Source of the DNA: Mesorhizobium sp. ORS 3359
GTDB lineage: Bacteria; Pseudomonadota; Alphaproteobacteria; Rhizobiales; Rhizobiaceae
Length of the DNA: 64,000 nucleotides
Direction of reading: 5' to 3'
Assembly: GCA_000824845.1 (NCBI GenBank)
Contig: CCNC01000143.1
Span: 93,202 to 157,201 of the forward strand
Shown here piece after piece: positions 8,700 through 16,854 of this stretch. Under the pieces are notes generated by a model. The model worked only from the letters and a program-made list of their open reading frames with translations, was not told where the DNA came from and made no database searches. Position numbers and translations under genes: made by a program. How positions within the stretch are numbered: the stretch's first letter is position 1; each line of letters starts with the position of its first letter.

Positions 8700-9095
8700 T
8701 CAGACCTCGTCCTCGTCATCGCCGACGCCGATCATGTCGGAGACGTCGTCGTCCTCTTCCTCTTCGTCGGCCAGGAAGGTGTCCTCGTCATCATCGCCGA
8801 GATCGACATCGTCCTCGTCATCGCCGAGATCGGGAAGATCGTCGCCGCCGCCCTTGGCCTCGTCATCGGCTTCCTCGAGCGAGACGACTTCGGCGCCTTC
8901 CTCCTCGTCGCCGTCCAGTTCCTTGTCGGCGACTTCCTCATCTTCCTCGACGGCGGAAATCTTGCCTTCGTCGAAATAGGAGCGCGGATAGCTCTTGCCG
9001 GTATAGGGCGAGACGATCGGGTCCTTGTTCAGATCGTAGAATTTCCGACCCGTTTCGGGGTCGACACGCTTGGTGCCAAGTTCAGCTTTTGCCAC
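8700..9095 (-). CDS. TIGR02300 (FYDLN acid) family protein
   Basis: A 131-aa protein with a conserved basic N-terminus (KAELGTKRVDPETGRKFYDL, residues 3-22) followed by a long acidic tail of Asp/Glu runs. This is the alphaproteobacterial FYDLN_acid family of unknown function. I chose GTG 9095, which follows GAGG with a 6-nt spacer and gives the family's usual VAKAELGTKR beginning; the longer upstream reading is not family-like. It is divergent from aroA, a neighbour arrangement common in Hyphomicrobiales. The acidic tail suggests a nucleic-acid or protein-binding role (inference). Confidence 0.9.
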   Translation of the reverse strand: MAKAELGTKRVDPETGRKFYDLNKDPIVSPYTGKSYPRSYFDEGKISAVEEDEEVADKELDGDEEEGAEVVSLEEADDEAKGGGDDLPDLGDDEDDVDLGDDDEDTFLADEEEEDDDVSDMIGVGDDEDEV

Positions 9096-9288
9096 AGCAG
9101 GCCTCGTCAATAAAAGAGTGGTCCCCTTAACCGCAGTTTCGGGCGCTGTCAAAGCCAAAAGCCGGCGTCGCAAAAGCTTGCATTCGAACGGCGCGCGAAG
9201 GGGATGACCATTGCCGCGCGCCGTGATACGAGACCGCCGCATCATGACGAACCGGGCCGGCGAGCCGGCCTTTCATTTGGAAGACAAA

Positions 9289-10647
9289 ATGTCTCATTCC
9301 GCCGCCGCTAAACCAGCCACAGCCCGCAAATCCCCTGCCCTTGCCGGCACCGCGCGCGTGCCGGGCGACAAGTCGATTTCGCACCGCTCCTTCATGTTCG
9401 GCGGCCTTGCCTCGGGCGAGACGCGCATCACCGGCCTGCTCGAAGGCGAGGACGTGATGCGCACCGGAGCCGCCATGAAGGCGATGGGCGCGCATATCGA
9501 GAAGAACGGCGCCGAGTGGGTGATCCGCGGCACCGGCAACGGCGCGCTGCTGCAGCCGGAAGGGCCGCTCGATTTCGGCAATGCTGGCACCGGCTCGCGG
9601 CTCACCATGGGTCTCGTCGGCACCTATGACATGGAGACGACCTTCATCGGCGACGCCTCGCTGTCCGGCCGGCCGATGGGCCGCGTGCTCGACCCGCTGC
9701 GCCAGATGGGCGTGCAGGTGCTGAAGGCCGCGCCCGGCGACCGCATGCCGATCACGCTACGCGGCCCGAAACATGCGGCGCCGATCACGTATCGCGTGCC
9801 GATGGCGTCGGCCCAGGTGAAGTCGGCGGTGCTGCTTGCCGGCCTGAACACGCCGGGCATCACCACGGTGATCGAGCCGGTGATGACGCGCGACCACACC
9901 GAAAAGATGCTCAAAGGCTTTGGCGCCAATCTGACGGTCGAGACCGACGAGCGCGGCGTGCGCCACATCTTCATCGAGGGTCAGGGCAAGCTCACCGGAC
10001 AAACGATCGCCGTGCCCGGCGACCCTTCCTCGGCCGGCTTCCCGCTGGTCGCGGCGCTGATCGTGCCGGGCTCGGACATTACAATCGAGAACGTGCTGAT
10101 GAACCTGACCCGCACCGGGCTGCTGCTGACTTTGCAGGAAATGGGCGGGCGTATCGACATCCTCAACCCGCGCAATGCCGGCGGCGAGGACGTGGCGGAC
10201 CTGCGTGTGCGTTATTCGGAATTGAAGGGCGCCGTGGTGCCGCCGGAACGCGCGCCGTCGATGATCGACGAATATCCGGTGCTGGCGGTCGCGGCCAGCT
10301 TCGCCGAGGGCGAGACGCTGATGGAGGGCCTGGAGGAATTGCGCGTCAAGGAATCCGACCGGTTGTCGGCGGTCGCCAACGGGCTGAAGCTAAACGGTGT
10401 CGACTGTACCGAGGGCGAGGCCTCGCTCGCCGTGCGCGGCAGACCGGGCGGCAAGGGGCTGGGCGCTCACCCCAATGGACCGGACACGGCGGTCAAGACG
10501 CATCTCGACCACCGCATCGCGATGAGCTTCCTGGTCATGGGACTGGCGACGGAAAGGCCGGTGACCATCGACGACGCCAACATGATCGCGACGAGCTTTC
10601 CGGAATTCATGGGGCTGATGAAGGGGCTGGGCGCGGAGATCGAGTGA
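9289..10647 (+). CDS. aroA: 3-phosphoshikimate 1-carboxyvinyltransferase (EPSP synthase, class II-like)
   Basis: Catalyses the sixth shikimate-pathway step, joining phosphoenolpyruvate to shikimate-3-phosphate in the cytoplasm. The 452-aa protein is close to the Agrobacterium CP4-type class II enzymes: VPGDKSISHRSFMFGGLASG (residues 24-43), RDHTEKML, EELRVKESDRLSAVANGLK and LDHRIAMSFLVMGL are visible. The start at ATG 9289 follows GGAAG; the 26 residues upstream are not family-like. Residue 100, in DFGNAGTGSRL, is Gly, where CP4 has Ala. It overlaps the next gene by 4 nt (GTGA). Confidence 0.97.
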   Translation: MSHSAAAKPATARKSPALAGTARVPGDKSISHRSFMFGGLASGETRITGLLEGEDVMRTGAAMKAMGAHIEKNGAEWVIRGTGNGALLQPEGPLDFGNAGTGSRLTMGLVGTYDMETTFIGDASLSGRPMGRVLDPLRQMGVQVLKAAPGDRMPITLRGPKHAAPITYRVPMASAQVKSAVLLAGLNTPGITTVIEPVMTRDHTEKMLKGFGANLTVETDERGVRHIFIEGQGKLTGQTIAVPGDPSSAGFPLVAALIVPGSDITIENVLMNLTRTGLLLTLQEMGGRIDILNPRNAGGEDVADLRVRYSELKGAVVPPERAPSMIDEYPVLAVAASFAEGETLMEGLEELRVKESDRLSAVANGLKLNGVDCTEGEASLAVRGRPGGKGLGAHPNGPDTAVKTHLDHRIAMSFLVMGLATERPVTIDDANMIATSFPEFMGLMKGLGAEIE

Positions 10648-11603
10648 GATACGTTTACGTTCACTGGCAACATGATATGCCGGAGGCACCGTCCGACCTC
10701 TGGTATGAAATCGCCGATGACGATTTTCAGAACCGCACCATAGAGTTCTATGCCGATGGTTCCGTTGGTTTTGCTATTCGCAGCGCCGCCTTTGACGGGT
10801 CGGAGGATGTTGAGGTTGGCGGGACGAGAAATTCGACAGAGGGCTTTCCCGATCTCGCTGAGATCAATTCGGACAGCCAATTCAAGGCCTCGGAAGTTGC
10901 AGCGGCCGACTTCGAGCGCCGGTGGGGTGAGGCACTTGCATCGAGGTTTAGAATGACGACAGGCCTCACCATAGCGATCGACGGCCCCGCCGGCGCGGGC
11001 AAGGGCACACTCGCCCGCCGGCTCGCCGACCACTATCGCCTCAACCTGCTCGACACCGGCCTGACCTATCGCGCCGTCGCCCATAAGCTGCTCGAGCTCG
11101 GCCTGCCGCTCGACAATGTCTCGGCGGCGGAAACCGCGGCGCGGCAGGTGGACCTCTCAAACCTCGACCGTACCGTGCTTTCGGCGCATGCGGTGGGCGA
11201 AGCGGCCTCCAAGGTCGCGGTCATTCCCACGGTGCGGCGCATCCTGGTCGAGAAGCAGCGGGCCTTCGCCAAGGCGCCGCCGGGCGCGGTGCTCGACGGC
11301 CGCGACATCGGCACGGTGGTGTGCCCGGATGCCGACATCAAGCTCTATGTCACGGCAAGCGCCGAGGTGCGCGCCAGGCGCCGGCTGGCCGAGATCGAGA
11401 GCATGGGCGGCAGCGCCGACTTCGCCACCATCCTCGCCGACATCGAGCGCCGCGACGAGCGCGACATGGGCAGAGCCTCCTCGCCGCTGAAGCCGGCGGC
11501 GGACGCGCACTTGCTTGATACCAGCGAAATGGCTATAGAAGCCGCGTTTCTGGCGGCGATGGCGATCGTTGACGGCGTCCTTGCCAAGAGAAACAAGGCC
11601 TGA
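10644..11603 (+). CDS. cmk: DUF6881 domain fused to cytidylate kinase
   Basis: One open frame of 319 codons encodes an N-terminal domain (residues 1-100, YVYVHWQHDMPEAPSDLWYE... with YADGSVGFA) that resembles DUF6881 proteins, followed by a complete CMP kinase from Met104 (ATG 10953). The kinase has the P-loop GPAGAGKGT and LDGRDIGTVVCPDADIKLYV, and phosphorylates CMP/dCMP. The frame opens at GTG 10644 overlapping the aroA stop. ATG 10953 has its own GAGG, so a free kinase could also be made. The DUF part is visibly lower in GC than aroA and the kinase part, suggesting a later insertion. Confidence 0.9.
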   Translation: MRYVYVHWQHDMPEAPSDLWYEIADDDFQNRTIEFYADGSVGFAIRSAAFDGSEDVEVGGTRNSTEGFPDLAEINSDSQFKASEVAAADFERRWGEALASRFRMTTGLTIAIDGPAGAGKGTLARRLADHYRLNLLDTGLTYRAVAHKLLELGLPLDNVSAAETAARQVDLSNLDRTVLSAHAVGEAASKVAVIPTVRRILVEKQRAFAKAPPGAVLDGRDIGTVVCPDADIKLYVTASAEVRARRRLAEIESMGGSADFATILADIERRDERDMGRASSPLKPAADAHLLDTSEMAIEAAFLAAMAIVDGVLAKRNKA

Positions 11604-11799
11604 TCGGGCTTTTTCGGTTGCCTTGGGCGGCGAAAATACCCATATCGGGCATGAACCAGCCTGCCAGCATTCTTCATGCGCCGGACTTGCCGCTCGAACA
11701 GCGGCCAAGGGCTCTTCAGCCCGGAACGCCGGCAGGCTCACGCAACGCTAACCCACGGCGCCCGCTCCGCGACAAAAGCGGAGCATTCCAGGAGAAACA

Positions 11800-13497
11800 A
11801 TGTCAGTAGCTAATCCGTCTCGCGACGATTTCGCGAGCATGCTCGAAGAATCATTTACCGCCGGCCATTCCGGCGAGGGCCAGGTTGTCCGGGGCACGAT
11901 CACCGCGATCGAAAAGGACATGGCCATCATCGATGTCGGCCTCAAGGTCGAAGGCCGCGTGCCGCTGAAGGAATTCGGCGCCAAGGGCAAGGACTCCTCC
12001 CTCAAGGTCGGCGACACCGTCGAAGTCTATGTCGAGCGCATCGAGAACGCGCTTGGCGAAGCCATGCTGTCGCGCGAGAAGGCTCGCCGCGAGGAGAGCT
12101 GGGTGCGTCTCGAGGAGAAGTTCACCAAGGGTGAGCGCGTCGAAGGCGTCATCTTCAACCAGGTCAAGGGCGGCTTCACCGTCGATCTCGACGGCGCCGT
12201 GGCGTTCCTGCCGCGCAGCCAGGTCGATATCCGCCCGATCCGCGACGTCACCCCGCTGATGCACAACCCGCAGCCCTTCGAGATCCTCAAGATGGATCGC
12301 CGCCGCGGCAACATCGTGGTGTCGCGCCGCACCGTGCTCGAGGAGAGCCGCGCCGAACAGCGTTCGGAAATCGTGCAGAACCTCGAGGAAGGCCAGGTGG
12401 TCGAAGGCGTGGTCAAGAATATCACCGACTACGGTGCGTTCGTCGACCTCGGCGGCATCGACGGCCTGCTGCATGTCACCGACATGGCATGGCGCCGCGT
12501 CAACCATCCGACCGAGATCCTCAACATCGGCCAGACGGTCAAGGTGCAGATCATCCGCATCAACCAGGAAACCCACCGCATCTCGCTCGGCATGAAGCAG
12601 CTCGAGTCGGATCCGTGGTCGGATATCGGCACCAAGTTCCCGATCGGCAAGAAGATCAAGGGCACTGTCACCAACATCACCGACTACGGCGCGTTCGTCG
12701 AGCTGGAGCCGGGCATCGAGGGCCTCATCCACGTTTCGGAAATGTCGTGGACGAAGAAGAACGTGCACCCCGGCAAGATCCTGTCGACGACGCAGGAAGT
12801 CGACGTGGTGGTGCTGGAGGTCGATCCGGCCAAGCGCCGCATCTCGCTCGGTCTCAAGCAGACGCTGGAGAATCCGTGGGAAGCCTTCGCGCGCAACCAT
12901 CCGGTCGGCAGCCAGGTCGAGGGCGAGGTCAAGAACAAGACCGAGTTTGGCCTGTTCATCGGCCTGGAAGGCGATGTGGACGGCATGGTGCACCTGTCCG
13001 ACCTCGACTGGACCCGTCCGGGCGAGCAGGTCATCGAAGAGTACAATCGCGGCGACATGGTCAAGGCGCAGGTGCTCGACGTCGACATCGAGAAGGAGCG
13101 CATCTCGCTCGGCATCAAGCAGCTGGCCCGTGACACGGTCGGCGAAGCGGCCAATAGCGGGGAGCTGCGCAAGAACGCCGTCGTCACCTGCGAGGTCATC
13201 GGCGTGAAGGATGGCGGTCTGGACGTGCGGCTGGTCGACAGCGGCATCGAGACCTTCATCAAGCGCTCCGACCTTTCGCGCGACCGCGACGAGCAGCGCC
13301 CCGAACGCTTCACCGTCGGCCAGAAGGTCGACGCCCGCGTCATCGCCTTCGACAAGAAGACCCGCAAGCTGCAGGTCTCGATCAAGGCGCTGGAAATCGC
13401 CGAGGAAAAGGAAGCGGTCGCCCAGTACGGCTCGACCGACTCCGGCGCCTCGCTGGGCGACATCCTGGGCGCGGCGCTGAAGAAGCAGGGCAACTAA
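11800..13497 (+). CDS. rpsA: 30S ribosomal protein S1
   Basis: The 565-aa mRNA-binding ribosomal protein with six successive S1 RNA-binding repeats. The repeated signature is visible, for example VKNITDYGAFVDLGGIDGLL and VTNITDYGAFVELEPGIEGL, each followed by a RISLG(M/L/I)KQ element. Length matches alphaproteobacterial S1. The Shine-Dalgarno AGGAGAAACA precedes ATG 11800. It lies 196 nt after the kinase gene, in the classic aroA-cmk-rpsA order, and is followed by a strong terminator. Confidence 0.98.
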   Translation: MSVANPSRDDFASMLEESFTAGHSGEGQVVRGTITAIEKDMAIIDVGLKVEGRVPLKEFGAKGKDSSLKVGDTVEVYVERIENALGEAMLSREKARREESWVRLEEKFTKGERVEGVIFNQVKGGFTVDLDGAVAFLPRSQVDIRPIRDVTPLMHNPQPFEILKMDRRRGNIVVSRRTVLEESRAEQRSEIVQNLEEGQVVEGVVKNITDYGAFVDLGGIDGLLHVTDMAWRRVNHPTEILNIGQTVKVQIIRINQETHRISLGMKQLESDPWSDIGTKFPIGKKIKGTVTNITDYGAFVELEPGIEGLIHVSEMSWTKKNVHPGKILSTTQEVDVVVLEVDPAKRRISLGLKQTLENPWEAFARNHPVGSQVEGEVKNKTEFGLFIGLEGDVDGMVHLSDLDWTRPGEQVIEEYNRGDMVKAQVLDVDIEKERISLGIKQLARDTVGEAANSGELRKNAVVTCEVIGVKDGGLDVRLVDSGIETFIKRSDLSRDRDEQRPERFTVGQKVDARVIAFDKKTRKLQVSIKALEIAEEKEAVAQYGSTDSGASLGDILGAALKKQGN

Positions 13498-13519
13498 GCC
13501 CTTTCGCTTCGCGAATAAC

Positions 13520-13557
13520 AAAACCCCGCCGGAGCAATCCGGCGGGGTTTTCTTTTG
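13520..13557 (+). terminator. Rho-independent terminator of rpsA
   Basis: A 13-bp perfect stem AAAACCCCGCCGG / CCGGCGGGGTTTT with loop AGCAAT, followed by CTTTTGT, 23 nt after the rpsA stop. Confidence 0.93.
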
Positions 13558-13570
13558 TCGGGATATCAGA

Positions 13571-13613
13571 GCAATTCCAGGAAAAGTGTCAGCGGTTCTC
13601 CGTCCGGAATTGC
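13571..13613 (+). repeat. Dispersed palindromic repeat, family A copy 1
   Basis: The core runs from GCAATTCCAGGAAAAG to CCGTCCGGAATTGC, an imperfect palindrome. Other copies are at 16152, 19668, 23829, 32538 and 44721, with a half copy at 49186. It sits just after the rpsA terminator and before the convergent SDR stop. Confidence 0.9.
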
Positions 13614-13632
13614 GTTAAAAAAGAGATAGAGC

Positions 13633-14340
13633 TCAGGCCCTGCCGTAGAGCGGGACCAGCGTGCCGCTCATGGCCTGGTTTGCGGGCGAGGCAAGGTAAG
13701 CGATCGCTTCCGCAGCTGCTTCAAGGCTGACCCATTTGGCGAAATCGGCGTCTGGCATGGCTTCGCGGTTTGCCTGCGTGTCGAGCGTAGAGGGGGCCAC
13801 GGCATTGACCAGGATGCCCTTGTGCTTCAACTCCTCGGCCATCGCCACCGTCATTGCCGCGACCGCGGCCTTGCTCGCAGTATAAGCGACCATGCCCGAA
13901 CCTTTGCGCGGTTCCAGGCCGGCGCGCGCGGTGACGTTGACGATGCGACCGGCCGTGTCGGACGCCAGCATCGAGCGCACCGCGGCGCGGCTGCACAGGA
14001 AGGTCGTGCGGGCGTTGGTATCCATCATTTCGGCAAAGGAGGCCGACTCGATCTTTTCGACCGGCGCCATGGTGAAGCCGCCGGCAAGATGGATCGAGGC
14101 CCAGAGCTCGGGCACCTGATGGTAGAAGGCCTCGACCTTGGCCGAATCCGACAGGTCGACATTGTGCGCCAGATGCACGCTGGCGTGGGCTGCGTAAGGA
14201 AAATGCGGCGGGGCCGCCGCGTGGGCATTGGGCACGTGGCAGATCGCGCCTTGCTCCAGCAATCTGCCGACAACCGCGCCGCCGAGCGCCCCAGTGCCGC
14301 CCGTGATCACGACATGCCTGCCGTTAAGCGTTTCCGTCAT
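13633..14340 (-). CDS. SDR family NAD(P)-dependent oxidoreductase
   Basis: A 235-aa classical short-chain dehydrogenase/reductase. The cofactor motif TGGTGALGG (residues 13-21) and the catalytic YTASK (Tyr-x3-Lys) are present, as is NVTARAG before it. The position that aligns with the catalytic Ser of the family (second residue before the V/R-x-G of NISSVAG) reads Ala, with Thr next to it, so activity may rely on another hydroxyl or be altered. The ATG follows AGGAG. It is transcribed alone from an AT-rich promoter region (TATAACTATAAAAA around 14360-14375). Confidence 0.9.
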   Translation of the reverse strand: MTETLNGRHVVITGGTGALGGAVVGRLLEQGAICHVPNAHAAAPPHFPYAAHASVHLAHNVDLSDSAKVEAFYHQVPELWASIHLAGGFTMAPVEKIESASFAEMMDTNARTTFLCSRAAVRSMLASDTAGRIVNVTARAGLEPRKGSGMVAYTASKAAVAAMTVAMAEELKHKGILVNAVAPSTLDTQANREAMPDADFAKWVSLEAAAEAIAYLASPANQAMSGTLVPLYGRA

Positions 14341-14541
14341 ACTTTGAGCGCTCCTGTCATTTTTTTATAGTTATATCTCGGGTTATGCCGCCCCAGGCTG
14401 GAACGTCGCGCCTTTCGCGCTGTCACTCAATTGAAATATCGACATGGCTGGCGCAGCGTCTTTGCATGTGTGGGGGGTCGTGGCCGGTGACGACAATTGC
14501 CGGCCCGCCGGCACCGTCTGGGCGACGACCGCACCAGCCTT

Positions 14542-16122
14542 TCAGTCGACGGTGATTTCGATGACGCGCGGCTTGCCGGCCGCCCGCGCCCGCTTCAGCG
14601 CCTCGGCCAGATCAGCGGTCCCGGCCAGCCGCTCGGCCGCGATGCCATAGGCCTCGGCGAGCTTGCAGAAATCCGGCGGCGCCGGCGAGACGCCGACCGG
14701 CTCGACACCGACGTCGAGCATCGAGGTCTCGATCTCGCGATAGCCGCGATTGTTCCAGACGACGAAGATCACCGGCGTGTCGGCGTCGAGCGCCGCGCCG
14801 ATCTCCGGCAAGGTGAACTGGAAGCCGCCATCGCCGGTGAGGCACACCACAGGCGCTTGCGGAACGGCAAGCGCCGCGCCGATCGCCGCCGGCGGACCAT
14901 AGCCCAGCGCGCCGAAGCCGGTCGCGGCGTTGAACCAGCCGCCGGGGCGGTCATGGTCGTAATAGAGGTTGGCGGCATAGATCGGCTGGGTCGAATCGCC
15001 GACGATGATGGCGCCAGGCAGCGCATCGCGGATCATCTCCACCGCGCGCAGCTGCGCCAGGTATTCGGGCTTCAATTCGGCCCGCGCGGCCTGGCGCGCG
15101 GCGGCGGCGCGGGTTTCGCCGTCCTTGGCCGCAGGATGGCCCGGCCCGATTGCCGCGAGCAAAGCCTCGATCCCTTCGGCGCAATCCGCCTGAATGCCGA
15201 CCGTCACCGGCCGGCGCGCGATCTGGTCGGCGCCGATATCGATGCGGACCAGATTCTTCGGCAGCACGAAACCGCCATCGCCATAGCCGTCATAATCGGT
15301 CGGGCCGAATTCGGTGCCGGCGGCGATCACCAGATCGGCGTCCGCCACCAGCGCGCGCACCGCCTTGAGGCTGGGGCTGGCCGGCACGCAAAGCGGATGG
15401 CCATGCAGCAGGCCGCGCGCATTGGTGGTCTCGACGACCGGAGCGCCGAGCGTCTCGGCGAAGCGCCGCAACGCCGCGTCGGCTCTCCTGGCGCCGCCGC
15501 CAGCGAGGATCAGCAGGCGGCTGGCGGCCTTGATCAACGTCGCCGCCTCGGCGACCGCCGCCGCGTCCGGCGCCGGCGGCGCGGCGTTGCTCAGCGCCGC
15601 CGCGATGCCGTCGGCGGGTTTCACCATGACGTCGGTGGGAATCTCGATATGCACCGGGCCCGGCCGAGCCGACGAGAACAGCGCGAAGGCGCGGGCGAGC
15701 GCGCCCGGCAATTGCCCGGCCTCGGTGATGCGCTCGGAAGACAGCGCGACCTTTTCCATCATGCCGCGCTGATCGGGCAACTCATGCAGGTAGCCCAGAC
15801 CCTTGCCCAGCGTATCGGTGGCGTTGACGCCGGAGATGACCAGCATCGGCACGGAATCGGCGCGCGCCTGGCCCATGGCCGTGATGGTGTTGGTCAGCCC
15901 CGGCCCGGTGATGACGAAGACGACGCCCGGCCGGCCACCGGCGCGCGCATAGCCGTCGGCCATGAAGCCGGCGCCCTGCTCGTGGCGCGGCGTGACATGA
16001 CGGATCCTCGAACGCGCCAGGCCGCGATAGAGCTCGACCGTATGCACGCCTGGAATGCCGAAGACGGTGTCGACGCCATGCGCTTCGAGCAAGGTGATCA
16101 GCGCTTCGCCGATGGTGGTCAT
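14542..16122 (-). CDS. Thiamine diphosphate-dependent decarboxylase, probable 5-guanidino-2-oxopentanoate decarboxylase (AruI-like)
   Basis: A 526-aa three-domain ThDP enzyme of the acetolactate synthase/2-oxoacid decarboxylase fold. Catalytic Glu48 lies in RHEQGAGFMADGYA, and the ThDP-Mg motif GDGGFQF...NNRGY is near residue 430. It starts at ATG 16122 after GGAGGAAATTG. The AruI assignment (decarboxylation of the 2-oxo acid made by arginine transamination) rests on overall resemblance of the N-terminal region and on the neighbours: a dimethylargininase-like hydrolase, a TetR regulator and a polar amino-acid importer. Other 2-oxoacid decarboxylases or acetolactate synthase-like enzymes remain possible. 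Confidence 0.8.
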   Translation of the reverse strand: MTTIGEALITLLEAHGVDTVFGIPGVHTVELYRGLARSRIRHVTPRHEQGAGFMADGYARAGGRPGVVFVITGPGLTNTITAMGQARADSVPMLVISGVNATDTLGKGLGYLHELPDQRGMMEKVALSSERITEAGQLPGALARAFALFSSARPGPVHIEIPTDVMVKPADGIAAALSNAAPPAPDAAAVAEAATLIKAASRLLILAGGGARRADAALRRFAETLGAPVVETTNARGLLHGHPLCVPASPSLKAVRALVADADLVIAAGTEFGPTDYDGYGDGGFVLPKNLVRIDIGADQIARRPVTVGIQADCAEGIEALLAAIGPGHPAAKDGETRAAAARQAARAELKPEYLAQLRAVEMIRDALPGAIIVGDSTQPIYAANLYYDHDRPGGWFNAATGFGALGYGPPAAIGAALAVPQAPVVCLTGDGGFQFTLPEIGAALDADTPVIFVVWNNRGYREIETSMLDVGVEPVGVSPAPPDFCKLAEAYGIAAERLAGTADLAEALKRARAAGKPRVIEITVD

Positions 16123-16151
16123 CAATTTCCTCCCTGTCTCTTCTTTCTTGC

Positions 16152-16195
16152 GCAATTCCGGACGGAAAACCGATTCTCACTTTTCCTGGAATTGC
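16152..16195 (-). repeat. Dispersed palindromic repeat, family A copy 2
   Basis: A copy in inverse orientation (GCAATTCCGGACGG to CCTGGAATTGC). It overlaps the 3' end of the TetR gene, and supplies its last codons and stop. Confidence 0.9.
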
Positions 16196-16854
16196 TTTTC
16201 CGGCGCGAGGCCGAGCTCGGCCTCTATGGCTTTGATGCCGATCGCCGCCAATTCGCCAGGCGAGAACATCTCGCCGGCCAGGCAGCCTTCGATCCAGAGC
16301 CCGTCGATGATGGCGTTGATGGCGATGGCATGGTGGCGCAGTTCGCTTGCGTCCGGCTTGCGCCGTTCGGCGGCGAGCACTTCGGCCACGACCGCTTCCA
16401 CCTCATTGCGAAAGCCGAGATAGCCCTCCCGGTGGGCGCGGGCGAGCGCCGGATCGGCGCCGGCACGCCCGATGAAGGTCGCCCAGAGCGAAAACACCCG
16501 CTGGTCGATGATCGGCGCGTTGAGATTGGCGGTGACGAAGGCGGCAAGACGCCGGCGCGGCGAGGCATCTTCCATGAGCAATGCCGCTTTCGCCTGCTCG
16601 GTCATGCGGCCCATCAATGCCGCATAGGCTTCCCGCAGCAGATCTTCCTTGCCGGGGAAATAGTGGCGGATCAGCCCGGCGGTGACGCCGGCGCGCAAGG
16701 CGATGGTGCGCACAGTGGCGCCCTCGAGGCCATGTTCGGCAACACTGTCCAGCGTCGCATCGATCAAATCCTGCCGCCGCCGCTCCTCGCCCTCGCGGCG
16801 GAACTTGCGGCGGGACGGCGCATTCATTGGCGCAGGATCGGCCGCGTCAGGCAT
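16177..16854 (-). CDS. TetR/AcrR family regulator (BetI-like)
   Basis: A 225-aa repressor. The N-terminal helix-turn-helix is VAEHGLEGATVRTIALRAGV then TAGLIRHYFPGKEDLL; the C-terminal part is the BetI-type ligand domain. I chose ATG 16854 because of AAGGTGG six nt upstream; an alternative ATG at 16827 overlaps the hydrolase stop as ATGA and would give 216 aa. The last residues (KQFQEK) and the stop codon are encoded by the repeat at 16152. It lies between hydrolase and decarboxylase genes and probably controls this locus (inference). Confidence 0.87.
   Translation of the reverse strand: MPDAADPAPMNAPSRRKFRREGEERRRQDLIDATLDSVAEHGLEGATVRTIALRAGVTAGLIRHYFPGKEDLLREAYAALMGRMTEQAKAALLMEDASPRRRLAAFVTANLNAPIIDQRVFSLWATFIGRAGADPALARAHREGYLGFRNEVEAVVAEVLAAERRKPDASELRHHAIAINAIIDGLWIEGCLAGEMFSPGELAAIGIKAIEAELGLAPEKQFQEK

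Noticed and set aside
11851..13521. Minus-strand open frame of 556 codons across rpsA
   Set aside because: Shadow of the S1 gene; its apparent repeats mirror the S1 repeats.
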